Origin: Streptomyces composti
GTDB lineage: Bacteria; Actinomycetota; Actinomycetes; Streptomycetales; Streptomycetaceae
Direction: 5' to 3'
NCBI RefSeq assembly: GCF_012034205.1
Contig: NZ_JAATEM010000031.1
Coordinates: 1-64,000 of the forward strand
DNA length: 64,000 nucleotides
The number at the start of each line of letters is the position of its first letter. Position 1 is the stretch's first letter. Shown one piece after another: positions 50,992 to 58,931 of the stretch. The notes under the pieces are model-generated. The model worked only from the letters and a program-made list of their open reading frames with translations. It searched no databases and had not been told where the DNA came from. A program made the translations under genes and the position numbers.

Positions 50992-51873
50992 ATGCAGACC
51001 AACACTCCGTCACGGAACTCGATCCGGCTGACGCGCCGGGGCCGTCTCGCCCTCATGGCGACCGGGGCCGTCGTGGCAGGCACCGCCGTGGCGGTGCCGC
51101 TGCTGATCCTGGGGGACGAGAGCGATGCCCGCCCCACCGCGCTGGTCGTCCCGGAGGGCTGGCGCGCGAACCAGGTCTACGCCGCCGTCGACAAGGCCCT
51201 CGCCCTGCCCGCGGGCACCACCCAGAAGTCCCTCGCCAAGGCCCGCCTCAAGCTGCCCGGCGACGCGGAGGGCAACCCCGAGGGCTACCTCTTCCCCGGG
51301 ACGTATCCGCTGCAGAAGGGGACGACCCCCGAGAAGCTGCTGGCCGAGATGGCCGAGGCCGCCCACCGGAAGTTCAACGGGGTGCCGATCGCCGCCGGTG
51401 CGCAGCGCAACGCCATGAACGTTTACCAGGCGGTCACCATCGCCAGCATCGTCCAGGCGGAGGCCTCCACCGAGGACGACATGGGCAAGGTGGCCCGGGT
51501 GATCTTCAACCGGCTGGAACGCGGCATGCCGCTGCAGATGGACTCCACGGTCTCCTACGCCCTCGGCCGGCCCACCCTGCACGCCAAGGCCGCCGACACC
51601 AAGGTCGACAGTCCCTACAACTCCTATCAGCGCATGGGCCTGCCGCCGACCCCCATCGGCAACCCCGGCGAGAAGGCGCTGCGCGCCGCGATCAACCCCA
51701 CCCCCGGCGACTGGCTCTACTTCGTCACGGTCAAGCCCGGCGACACCCGCTTCACCGCAGACCTCAAGGAGCATCAGCGCAATGTCGCCGAGCGCGACGC
51801 CGCACGGAAGAAGGCCGCCGAGCAGAAGAACGAGCAGGAGAACGAGCAGAAGAAGGCGGCCGCCCAGGGGTGA
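50992..51873 (+). CDS. MltG/YceG-type endolytic transglycosylase homologue
   Basis: 293 residues. One N-terminal membrane anchor (about 18-40, LALMATGAVVAGTAVAVPLLI), then the YceG-like catalytic domain: EGYLFPGTYPLQKG, the active-site helix VTIASIVQAEAS with the conserved Glu, VIFNRLERGMPLQMDSTVSYALG, and SPYNSYQRMGLPPTPIGNPG. MltG enzymes cut nascent glycan strands and set chain length. The usual LysM domain is missing, so this is a short secondary version rather than the main mltG of the dcw-independent locus. A Lys/Glu/Gln tail ends the protein. Starts 43 bp after the ABC gene on the same strand. Confidence 0.88.
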   Translation: MQTNTPSRNSIRLTRRGRLALMATGAVVAGTAVAVPLLILGDESDARPTALVVPEGWRANQVYAAVDKALALPAGTTQKSLAKARLKLPGDAEGNPEGYLFPGTYPLQKGTTPEKLLAEMAEAAHRKFNGVPIAAGAQRNAMNVYQAVTIASIVQAEASTEDDMGKVARVIFNRLERGMPLQMDSTVSYALGRPTLHAKAADTKVDSPYNSYQRMGLPPTPIGNPGEKALRAAINPTPGDWLYFVTVKPGDTRFTADLKEHQRNVAERDAARKKAAEQKNEQENEQKKAAAQG

Positions 51874-51882
51874 GCCGGTGCG

Positions 51883-51914
51883 CCGGTGCGCCGCCGGGTG
51901 CACCGGCGCACCGG
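51883..51914 (+). terminator. Stem-loop terminator after the MltG-like gene
   Basis: 10-bp arms CCGGTGCGCC (51883-51892) and GGCGCACCGG (51905-51914) around a loop containing GGTGCACC. Begins 9 bp after the stop codon. Confidence 0.7.
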
Positions 51915-51932
51915 GCAGCGATTGCACCGTTC

Positions 51933-51959
51933 CGCGCCACCCGCGCCACCCGCGCCACC
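51933..51959. repeat. Three perfect 9-bp tandem repeats
   Basis: CGCGCCACC repeated three times without gaps, in the spacer between two convergent genes. Confidence 0.85.
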
Positions 51960-52002
51960 CGGGCGGTGCGGGCGGGCATCCCCCGTCCGCACCGGCCGCC
52001 CG

Positions 52003-53082
52003 TCAGGCCGCGGCGAGCGGCTGCTCGGCGAGCAGCCGCCTGATGTCCCGCACCGCGGCGCGCCCGGCGCGGTTCGCGCCGATGGTGCTGGCGGACGGGC
52101 CGTAGCCGACCAGATGGATGCGCGGATCGGCGGCCACCCGCGTGCCCTCCATCCGGATGCCGCCGCCCGGTTCGCGCAGCCGCAGCGGAGCGAGATGGTC
52201 CACCGCCGGACGGAAACCCGTGGCCCAGAGGATGACGTCGGACTCGATCCGCCGCCCGTCTGGCCACTGAACGCCGTCCGGGGTGATCCGGTCGAACATG
52301 GGCTGCCGGTCCAGGACACCGTCGGCGATGCCCTGCCGGATCGCCTCGGTGAGCGGCAGCCCCGTCACCGAGACCACGCTGCGCGGGGGCAGACCCTGCC
52401 GCACCCGCTCCTCCACCAGGGCCACCGCCGCCCGCCCGGCCTCCGCGTCGAACGGTCCCTCGCGGAACACCGGCGGGCGCCGGGTCACCCAGGTGGTGCT
52501 CGCCGCGTACGGGGCGATCTCCAGCAGATGCTGGGTACCCGAGGCCCCGCCGCCCACCACGACCACCCGCAGCCCGGCGAACGCCTCGGGCCCCGGGTAC
52601 TGCGCGGTGTGCAGCTGCCGTCCCCGGAAGGTCTCCTGGCCGGGATAGCGCGGCCAGAACGGCCGGTCCCAGGTGCCGGTGGCGCTGATCAGGGCCCGTG
52701 CCGTCCAGGAGCCGCCGGACGACTCCACCAGCAGCCGCCCGTCGCCGTTCTCGCGCACGGCCCGCACATCCACGGGGCGCCGCACCCGCAGGCCGAAGGT
52801 CCGCTCGTAGCGGTCGAAGTACTCGGTGATCACCTCGGCGGAGGGGCGCTCCGGGTCGGCGCCGGTCAGCTCCATGCCGGGCAGCGCGTGCATGCCGTGC
52901 ACCTTGCCGTACGTCAGGGACGGCCAGCGGTGCCGCCAGGCGCCGCCGGGACCCGGGGAGTGGTCCAGCACCACGAAGTCGCGGTCCGGCACGAAGCCGG
53001 TGCGCCGCAGGTGGTAGGCGCTGGACAGGCCCGCCTGCCCGGCGCCGATGACGACCACGTCGACCTCACGGTTGGTGTTCAC
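52003..53082 (-). CDS. Flavin-containing monooxygenase-like oxidoreductase
   Basis: 359 residues. FAD motif VVVIGAGQAGLSSAYHL at the N terminus, NADPH motif VVVVGGGASGTQHLLEIAP in the middle (about 165-183), and VILWATGFRPAVDHL near the C terminus, the ATG-type motif of FMO/Baeyer-Villiger-like monooxygenases. PGGAWRHRWPSLTYG resembles the FAD-binding GGxW segment of the group. No FxGxxxHxxxY fingerprint is complete, so it is better called FMO-like than a true N-oxide enzyme. It starts at the GTG of 53082, inside an inverted repeat and without a ribosome site. Substrate unknown. Confidence 0.88.
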   Translation of the reverse strand: MNTNREVDVVVIGAGQAGLSSAYHLRRTGFVPDRDFVVLDHSPGPGGAWRHRWPSLTYGKVHGMHALPGMELTGADPERPSAEVITEYFDRYERTFGLRVRRPVDVRAVRENGDGRLLVESSGGSWTARALISATGTWDRPFWPRYPGQETFRGRQLHTAQYPGPEAFAGLRVVVVGGGASGTQHLLEIAPYAASTTWVTRRPPVFREGPFDAEAGRAAVALVEERVRQGLPPRSVVSVTGLPLTEAIRQGIADGVLDRQPMFDRITPDGVQWPDGRRIESDVILWATGFRPAVDHLAPLRLREPGGGIRMEGTRVAADPRIHLVGYGPSASTIGANRAGRAAVRDIRRLLAEQPLAAA

Positions 53083-53098
53083 GGTTTCAACAACCGTG
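53080..53098. promoter_or_regulatory. Inverted repeat over the monooxygenase start
   Basis: CACGGTT-TCAAC-AACCGTG, perfect 7-bp arms; the left arm contains the GTG start codon on the opposite strand. Possible operator between this gene and the divergent YjbQ gene. Confidence 0.5.
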
Positions 53099-53160
53099 CC
53101 GTGTCCGTGGAACTTCCCGCCTCCCCGGCGAAGCCCGGCGCATGGGTGAGGATGGAGGGC

Positions 53161-53589
53161 ATGTCAGATGCCTTCACCACCCGAGTCCTCACCGTCGCCA
53201 CCGGATCCGCGGAGAGGGTCGTCGACATCACCCGCGACTGCGAGTCCTTCCTGCGGGACACGGCGGCCGGCCGCGACGGTCTGCTGAACGTCTTCGTGCC
53301 GCACGCCACCGCCGGGATCGCGATCATCGAGACCGGCGCGGGGAGCGACCACGACCTGCTGGCGGCCCTGCACACCCTGCTGCCCGCCGACGACCGCTGG
53401 CAGCACCGGCACGGCAGCCCCGGCCACGGCCGCGACCATGTGCTGCCCGCCCTGGTCCCGCCGCACGCCACCCTCCCGGTGATCGGCGGCCGCCTGGAGC
53501 TGGGCACCTGGCAGTCGGTCTGTCTGGTCGACACCAACCGCGACAACCCCGAGCGCCGGGTACGCCTCAGCTTCCTCGCGGGCGCCTGA
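53161..53589 (+). CDS. YjbQ/UPF0047 family protein
   Basis: 142 residues. The family segments are present: GLLNVFVPHATAGIAIIE (conserved His), WQHRHGSPGHGRDHVLPALVPPHATLPV (several His, probable metal site) and LELGTWQSVCLVDTNRDNPERRV. Some YjbQ proteins have weak thiamine-phosphate synthase activity, but a physiological reaction is not established. GGAGGGC precedes the ATG at 53161. Convergent with the universal stress protein gene. Confidence 0.93.
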   Translation: MSDAFTTRVLTVATGSAERVVDITRDCESFLRDTAAGRDGLLNVFVPHATAGIAIIETGAGSDHDLLAALHTLLPADDRWQHRHGSPGHGRDHVLPALVPPHATLPVIGGRLELGTWQSVCLVDTNRDNPERRVRLSFLAGA

Positions 53590-53691
53590 CCGTGCGTGCC
53601 CGGGGCGGGACGCGACCGCGGGTGCTCCGAGCGGGACCCCGGCCGTACGCGCCCCGAGCGAGCGGGCCCCGGCTCACTCCGGGAACGCGGT

Positions 53692-54528
53692 TCACTCCCG
53701 GTGGCGCACCACGACCACCGGGCAGTCGGCGTGGTACAGCAGCGCCTGGCTCACCGAGCCCAGCAGCAGCCCGGTGAAGCCGCCGTGCCCGCGCGCCCCG
53801 GTGACCAGCAGCTGGGCGTCCTTCGAGGCCTCCAGCAGCGCGTGCCGCACCCGGCCCCGCTCCGCCCGCAGCTCCACGGGGACCTCCGGACGAGCGGCGC
53901 GCTCCGCCGCCACCGCGTCCGCCAGCAGCCGCTCGTGCGTCTCGCGCAGCTGGTCCAGGTCGACCACGACGTTCAGCGGGTCGGCCGGGCCCGCGTAGGG
54001 CGTGGGCTCGCTCCAGGTGTTCCACACATGCATCGCCACCAGCGGCGCCCCGCGCAGCGCGCACTCCCGGAAGGCGAAGCCCACGGCGGCCGCCCCGGCC
54101 TCGGAGCCGTCCACGGCGAGCAGCACCGGCCCTTCGGGGGCGGGGCGCCCGCGGACCACCATCACCGGGCAGTACCCGTGCGCGGCCAGTTTCACCACCG
54201 TCGAGCCGAGCAGGAGATCGCCGAACCCGCTGTGCCCGCGGCTGCCGACCACCGCGAGCACCGCGTGCCGCGACTCGCTCTGCAGCACCGTCAGCGTGTC
54301 CCCGGCCGCCACCGTCCTGGCGATCTCCAGATCGGGGAAGAGGTCGGCGGCCCGCTGCTCGGCCTGCGCGAGGGCCCCGTGGATCATCGGGTCCAGATCC
54401 GCCGCGTGGCTGAAGGCGTGCACGATCCTCAGCCCGGCGCCGCGCAGACGGGCCTCGCGGGCCGCGGTGTCGACCGCGGCGAGACTGTGCGGCGAGCCGT
54501 CCACTCCCACGATCACGGTGTCGTTCAC
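53692..54528 (-). CDS. Tandem-domain universal stress protein
   Basis: 278 residues, two UspA domains. Domain 1 begins VIVGVDGSPHSLAAV and ends VVGSRGHSGFGDLLLGSTVVKLAAHGYCPVMVV; domain 2 begins LLAVDGSEAGAAAVGFA and ends TGARGHGGFTGLLLGSVSQALLYHADCPVVVV. Both keep the G-x2-G-x9-GS/T ATP-binding pattern. Proteins of this type are induced in dormancy or hypoxia in actinobacteria. The GTG at 54528 has GGGAGTGAG upstream. No regulator is adjacent. Confidence 0.94.
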   Translation of the reverse strand: MNDTVIVGVDGSPHSLAAVDTAAREARLRGAGLRIVHAFSHAADLDPMIHGALAQAEQRAADLFPDLEIARTVAAGDTLTVLQSESRHAVLAVVGSRGHSGFGDLLLGSTVVKLAAHGYCPVMVVRGRPAPEGPVLLAVDGSEAGAAAVGFAFRECALRGAPLVAMHVWNTWSEPTPYAGPADPLNVVVDLDQLRETHERLLADAVAAERAARPEVPVELRAERGRVRHALLEASKDAQLLVTGARGHGGFTGLLLGSVSQALLYHADCPVVVVRHRE

Positions 54529-54798
54529 TGCTCACTCCCGTCCCCGGGTGCCACCGGGTACCCGCGGGCGCGGACGTCTACGCGGGCGGGCCGGGTCGCG
54601 GCGACACGACCTCCGGCGGGGATCCTGGTGCCGCGGCGGGCGTCTGTCCATCCGTGGCGACACCCATGTCCGCGCCGAACGGCCGGATGGCACGATGTCC
54701 GCCGTGGGTGTGGACCATCAGTACGATGAAGCGCCACATTCGGCATGCCCGGCATGTCGCACGACCAAGAACGAAGCAGAACTGGAAGGGGACGGGCT

Positions 54799-55284
54799 GT
54801 GCCTGCTCCACGGATGAGCACCACGCCGCTGCCTGGCATCGGCGTGCAATACGACCTCACGACGCGTGAGCACCAGCACCTGTCCGTCATCGCGCACCGG
54901 GACGGCGCCCGCACGGTCAACATCTACCGCTCCGACGACCCCGACGCCTGCGCCCAGTCGCTGAAGCTGACGGTCGCCGAGTCGGCGGCGCTGATAGACG
55001 CGCTGATGCCCGACCACCACAGCCCGAACCTGCTGCACACCACCGACCTCGGTCTGGTCGCCGAGCGGATCGAGCTGTCCACCACCTCCTACTGGAACGG
55101 CCGCCTGCTCGGCGAGACCCGGATGCGCACCGAGACGGGCGTGTCGATCGTGGCGGTGCTGCGCAGGGCGGAGGCGATTCCGTCGCCGGCGCCGGACTTC
55201 CGCCTGGCGGGCGGCGACACGCTGATCCTCATCGGCACCCGCGAAGGCGTCGAGGCGGCGGCCCGGATACTCGACCGGGAGTGA
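54799..55284 (+). CDS. TrkA-C regulatory subunit of a cation/proton antiporter
   Basis: 161 residues. The N-terminal part has GVQYDLTTREHQHLSVIAHRDG and the C-terminal half is a TrkA-C (RCK-C) domain, GRLLGETRMRTETGVSIVAVLRR and LAGGDTLILIGTREGVEAAARIL. Such proteins gate KhtU/CPA2 antiporters in response to ligands. I chose the GTG at 54799 because GGAAGGGG is seven bases upstream; the ATG at 54814 has no ribosome site. The antiporter follows after 4 bp, so the two genes form an operon. Confidence 0.85.
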   Translation: MPAPRMSTTPLPGIGVQYDLTTREHQHLSVIAHRDGARTVNIYRSDDPDACAQSLKLTVAESAALIDALMPDHHSPNLLHTTDLGLVAERIELSTTSYWNGRLLGETRMRTETGVSIVAVLRRAEAIPSPAPDFRLAGGDTLILIGTREGVEAAARILDRE

Positions 55285-55288
55285 GCAC

Positions 55289-56521
55289 GTGCACTCTTCT
55301 GCAATCTTCCTGATCGAGTTCGGTGCGATCATTCTCGGCCTCGGTCTGCTGGGCCGGCTCGCCGGGCGCCTGCAGTTCTCACCGATCCCGCTCTACCTGC
55401 TCGCCGGACTGGCGTTCGGCGAGGGCGGGCTGCTGCCGCTCGGCGCCAGTGAGGAGTTCGTCGCGATCGGCGCCGAGATCGGTGTGATCCTGCTGCTGCT
55501 CATGCTGGGTCTGGAGTACACGGCCAGTGACCTGGTCTCCAACCTCAAGACCCAGTACCCGGCCGGCCTGGTGGACATGGCGCTCAACGCCCTGCCCGGC
55601 GCCGCCCTCGCACTGCTGATGGGCTGGGGGCCGGTCGCGGCCGTGGTGCTGGCCGGCGTCACCTGGATCTCCTCGTCCGGTGTGATCGCCAAGGTGCTCG
55701 GCGACCTGGGACGCCTCGGCAACCGCGAGACCCCGGTCATCCTCAGCATCCTGGTGCTCGAGGACCTGGCGATGGCGGTCTACCTGCCGATCATCACCGC
55801 CCTGCTGGCCGGCGTCAGCCTGGCCGCGGGCAGCGTCACCCTGGCCATCGCGCTCGGGGTCGCCGGGCTCGTGCTCTTCGTCGCCGTCCGCTTCGGCCGG
55901 GTCATCTCCCGCTTCGTCTCCAGCGAGGACCCGGAGAAGCTCCTGCTGGTGGTGCTGGGCCTCACCCTGCTCGTCGCGGGCCTGGCCCAGCAGCTGCAGG
56001 TCTCGGCGGCGGTCGGCGCCTTCCTGGTCGGTATCGCCCTGTCGGGCGAGGTCGCCGAGGGCACGCACAACCTGCTGGCGCCCCTGCGGGACCTGTTCGC
56101 CGCGGTGTTCTTCGTCTTCTTCGGCCTGCACACCGACCCGCAGTCGATCCCGCCGGTGATCCTGCCGGCCCTGGCCCTCGCCGTGGTCACCGCGCTCACC
56201 AAGATCGCCACCGGCTACTGGGCCGCACGCCGGGCCGGAGTCTCGCCCAAGGGGCGCTGGCGCGCGGGCGGCACGCTGGTCGCCCGCGGTGAGTTCTCCA
56301 TCGTCATCGCCGGCCTTGCGGTCACCGCCGGTGTCGAACCCCAGCTGGGCCCCCTGGCCACCGCCTACGTCCTGGTGCTGGTCATCCTCGGCCCGCTCAC
56401 CGCCCGCTACACCGAGCCCATCGCCCTCCGCCTGGCGGGCCGCGGCGCCGCGACGGCCGCCCCGGCCCCCAAGTCCGGGGAGGAGTCCCTGGAGCCGGTC
56501 GACGAGAGTCTGGAGCGCTAG
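55289..56521 (+). CDS. CPA2-family cation/proton antiporter
   Basis: 410 residues with 12 or so transmembrane helices, matching the Na+/H+ exchanger domain of KefB/KhtU-type proteins: GRLAGRLQFSPIPLYLLAGLAFGEGGLLP, ILLLLMLGLEYTASDL, GVTWISSSGVIAKVL, and ILVLEDLAMAVYLPI with the Glu-Asp pair typical of the ion site. There is no TrkA-N domain fused, consistent with a separate regulatory subunit upstream. The GTG at 55289 lies behind GGGAGTGAG, which includes the previous stop codon. Probable K+ or other monovalent cation efflux; the ion is not certain. Confidence 0.92.
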   Translation: MHSSAIFLIEFGAIILGLGLLGRLAGRLQFSPIPLYLLAGLAFGEGGLLPLGASEEFVAIGAEIGVILLLLMLGLEYTASDLVSNLKTQYPAGLVDMALNALPGAALALLMGWGPVAAVVLAGVTWISSSGVIAKVLGDLGRLGNRETPVILSILVLEDLAMAVYLPIITALLAGVSLAAGSVTLAIALGVAGLVLFVAVRFGRVISRFVSSEDPEKLLLVVLGLTLLVAGLAQQLQVSAAVGAFLVGIALSGEVAEGTHNLLAPLRDLFAAVFFVFFGLHTDPQSIPPVILPALALAVVTALTKIATGYWAARRAGVSPKGRWRAGGTLVARGEFSIVIAGLAVTAGVEPQLGPLATAYVLVLVILGPLTARYTEPIALRLAGRGAATAAPAPKSGEESLEPVDESLER

Positions 56522-56536
56522 CTGACGTCACCACCG

Positions 56537-56575
56537 AACCGGCGGCCGGTCCGAGCTTCGGACCGGCCGCCGGTT
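56537..56575. terminator. Bidirectional stem-loop terminator
   Basis: Perfect 18-bp arms (56537-56554 and 56558-56575) with a 3-nt loop, placed between the convergent antiporter and DUF5997 genes. The + strand continues TTCGTTC. Confidence 0.85.
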
Positions 56576-56613
56576 TCGTTCATGGCCGGGGCGGGCGCGG
56601 ATGCGGGCGGGTC

Positions 56614-57003
56614 TCAGCGAGTCTCGCGCTCCGCCTTGCGCTGCTGCTTGAGCAGGGCCGCCTCCTTGCGGACCTCCGCCTGGGTGGCGCGCTCCCGCTC
56701 CAGCCACTCGGGGCGCTCCTGCTTCAGTGCCTCGATCTGCTCGGTGGTCAGCGGCTCGGTGACCCCGCCGCGCGCCAGCCCGGAGATGGACACACCCAGC
56801 TTCGCCGCGACCACCGGACGCGGGTGCGGGCCGTTGCGCCGCAGGTCCCGCAGCCACTCGGGCGGGTCGGCCTGCAGCGCGTTCAGCTCGTCCCGCGAGA
56901 CCATGCCCTCACGGAACTCGGCGGGGGTGGCCTCGAGGTACACACCCAGCTTCTTCGCCGCGGTCGCGGGCTTCATCGTCTGGGTGTTCTGGTGCGACGT
57001 CAT
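56614..57003 (-). CDS. DUF5997 protein
   Basis: 129 residues, rich in Lys/Glu/Arg at the C terminus. Begins TSHQNTQTMKPATAAKKLGVYL, then PEWLRDLRRNGPHPRPVVAAKLGVSISGLARGGV, which resembles an HTH-like repeat also present in its first half (KPATAAKKLGV), and LTTEQIEALKQERPEWLERERATQ. It matches the actinobacterial family DUF5997. It is divergent from the LysR-like protein, an arrangement I recall as conserved in Streptomyces. ATG at 57003, without a ribosome site; TACGCT ends six bases upstream. Confidence 0.9.
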   Translation of the reverse strand: MTSHQNTQTMKPATAAKKLGVYLEATPAEFREGMVSRDELNALQADPPEWLRDLRRNGPHPRPVVAAKLGVSISGLARGGVTEPLTTEQIEALKQERPEWLERERATQAEVRKEAALLKQQRKAERETR

Positions 57004-57009
57004 GGGTCC

Positions 57010-57084
57010 AGCGTATCGAGCGGGCGCCCGGGCGCCGCCACGGCCGGTGACCCCGGGCGGGGCCACGGCCGGTAACCTGGCCTG
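57010..57084. promoter_or_regulatory. Divergent leaderless-type promoter region
   Basis: TACGCT on the - strand (57010-57015) ends 6 nt before the DUF5997 ATG, and TAACCT on the + strand (57073-57078) ends 6 nt before the GTG at 57085. GCCACGGCCGGTRACC occurs twice (57037-57052 and 57062-57077), 25 bp apart, a candidate binding site pair. Confidence 0.5.
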
Positions 57085-57855
57085 GTGACAGGCTCGGAAG
57101 TGTCCCCGTCGTTCCGGCTCGTGTACGTCCCCGGCGTGATGCCCGACAAATGGGTGCGCATCTGGAACGAGCGGCTGCCCGGCGTCCCGCTCACCCTCAC
57201 CCAGGCGCAGCCCGGTGAGGCGGTCGAGCGGCTGCGCGACCGGGACGCGGACGCCGGCCTGGTCCGGATGCCCGTCGACCGGACGGTGTTCAGCGCGATC
57301 CCCCTCTACACCGAGCAGACCGTCGTCGTGGTGCCCAAGGACCATCTGGTGACGGCCGTCGACGAGGTGTCTCCCGAGGACCTGGCCGACGACATCGTGC
57401 TGCACCCGCTCGACGACGTCCTCGGCTGGGACACCCTGCCCGGCAGGCCCGCCCTGGAGCGGCCCGCCACCACCGCCGACGCCGTGGAGCTGGTCGCCGC
57501 GGGGATCGGGGTGCTCGTGGTGCCGCTGTCGCTGGCCCGGCTGCACCACCGCAGGGACCTCACCCACCGGCCCCTGACGGACGCCCCCGCGTCCAGCGTG
57601 GCGCTGGCCTGGCGGGAGGACGCGCACACCGACCAGGTGGAGGACTTCATCGGCATCGTCCGCGGCCGGACCGTCAACAGCACCCGCGGCCGCAAGCGGC
57701 CCGAGCCCGCGGGGCGGGACAAGGAGCGCCGCACCGGCCGGGACCGGGCCGGGAATCGGCGGGCGGCGGCCACCGGCAAGGGCAGCGGCCGCCGGGGAGG
57801 CACCGGCGGCGCCACCGGGAACCCACGGCGGGGCAAGCCCCGCCGCAGGTCATAG
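57085..57855 (+). CDS. LysR-type substrate-binding domain protein without HTH
   Basis: 256 residues. FRLVYVPGVMPDKWVRIWNERLPGVPLTL and DADAGLVRMPVDRTVFSAIPLYTEQTVVVVPKDHLVT are the two lobes of a LysR effector domain, but the usual N-terminal winged helix is absent and the protein starts right at the first lobe (GTG at 57085). The C-terminal 65 residues are a Gly/Arg/Lys-rich, probably disordered tail. It may bind a ligand and act through another protein; divergent DUF5997, with its HTH-like pattern, is a candidate partner. Not a degraded gene: length and frame are intact. Confidence 0.85.
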   Translation: MTGSEVSPSFRLVYVPGVMPDKWVRIWNERLPGVPLTLTQAQPGEAVERLRDRDADAGLVRMPVDRTVFSAIPLYTEQTVVVVPKDHLVTAVDEVSPEDLADDIVLHPLDDVLGWDTLPGRPALERPATTADAVELVAAGIGVLVVPLSLARLHHRRDLTHRPLTDAPASSVALAWREDAHTDQVEDFIGIVRGRTVNSTRGRKRPEPAGRDKERRTGRDRAGNRRAAATGKGSGRRGGTGGATGNPRRGKPRRRS

Positions 57856-57889
57856 GGAGGTGCCGAAGGGGGCCACCGGGGGCGGGCCG

Positions 57890-58645
57890 TTACTTGACCT
57901 CGCCCGACGGCGACGGCGTCGGAGCGGGCGAGGCGGTGTTGAGGTCCTTCAGATTCTCCGGGATCTCCAGGACCTTCACCGGTGCGCCGGCCGCCGGCGC
58001 CGGCGGGGTCACCTGCTCCGCGGGCATCTTGGGCGGGTTGGTCTGCTGGAAGTTGACCTGCTCCTGATTGACCAGGCCGGTCTTCTCCAGGACGGTGATG
58101 TGGTCGAGCACGGTGTCGTTGGCCTGGTCGGCCAGCTGCCGGATCAGCGAGTTGCGGGTGGTGGCACGCACCTTGGCGATGACCGGGAAGATCTGGCCGT
58201 GCGTCACCCGCATGATGTTCACCGCGACCGAGTCGAACTCCTTGCCGGTGGCGGAGTTCACGGTCTGCACGAACTGCTCCTGCTGCGGCGACGCCTGGTT
58301 GGGCAGCGTGATGCCCAGCTCCAGCGAGATCTTGCGGCAGCTCTCGTCCAGCCGGCCGTGCCCGACGACGAGATGCTCGCCCGCCTCCTTCATCTCCTTC
58401 GTGGTGCCGCGCTTCATCGCCATCAGGCCCAGGGGGTGCTCCCAGAGGCCCGCAGCCCGCACCTTCACCACGAAGTCGCGGTCCGCCTCCGTCAGCGGAC
58501 CGTAGTTGGTGTTGGCGATGATGCGGTCCTGCTTGGTCGATGTGTTCTGCACGCCCAGCATGGTGGGATAAGCGAGCGCGGCGAGGGTGAGCACCATGGC
58601 TCCGCCCACGAACGCGGTTCCTGCCGTGCTGCGCGAGATGCGCAT
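57890..58645 (-). CDS. Exported DUF4142 protein
   Basis: 251 residues. An N-terminal hydrophobic segment (TAGTAFVGGAMVLTLAALAYPTML) acts as signal or anchor, followed by the ferritin-like DUF4142 helical domain (LTEADRDFVVKVRAAGLWEHPLGLMAMKRGTTKEMKEAGEHLVVGHGRLDESCRKISLELG) and a Pro/Ala-rich C-terminal tail. Function unknown, seen in many actinobacteria and proteobacteria. GGAGG precedes the ATG at 58645. Its promoter lies in a 286-bp spacer with an AT-rich patch near 58700-58735. Confidence 0.9.
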   Translation of the reverse strand: MRISRSTAGTAFVGGAMVLTLAALAYPTMLGVQNTSTKQDRIIANTNYGPLTEADRDFVVKVRAAGLWEHPLGLMAMKRGTTKEMKEAGEHLVVGHGRLDESCRKISLELGITLPNQASPQQEQFVQTVNSATGKEFDSVAVNIMRVTHGQIFPVIAKVRATTRNSLIRQLADQANDTVLDHITVLEKTGLVNQEQVNFQQTNPPKMPAEQVTPPAPAAGAPVKVLEIPENLKDLNTASPAPTPSPSGEVK

Positions 58646-58931
58646 CGTGCCTCCTGGGATAAGAACGGCCCAACAGCAGGAAGTACGCACGGCAGCGGCA
58701 AGACAATCAGCGTTCCGGGAAAAATCTTTCGGCGCATCTCGCGGCTCCTGGGCCAGTTGACGTGCCGTCACCGCCCTCCGGGTGCCGTCCGCCCCGCTCA
58801 GCGGCCCGCGAACCGGGCATTCCGGGCAAAGAGTCGAGGGTCTCGGCAGGGGGCGTGCTGAAGATCACACATGGGGCGGGGTGTCTGATCGCACGCGAGC
58901 CGGACATCGCGGCGCAGGTGATCCCGGTGTC

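Noticed and set aside
58646..58931. A 66-codon frame in the spacer upstream of the DUF4142 gene
   Set aside because: Composition and lack of a ribosome site argue against coding; the segment includes an AT-rich promoter patch.
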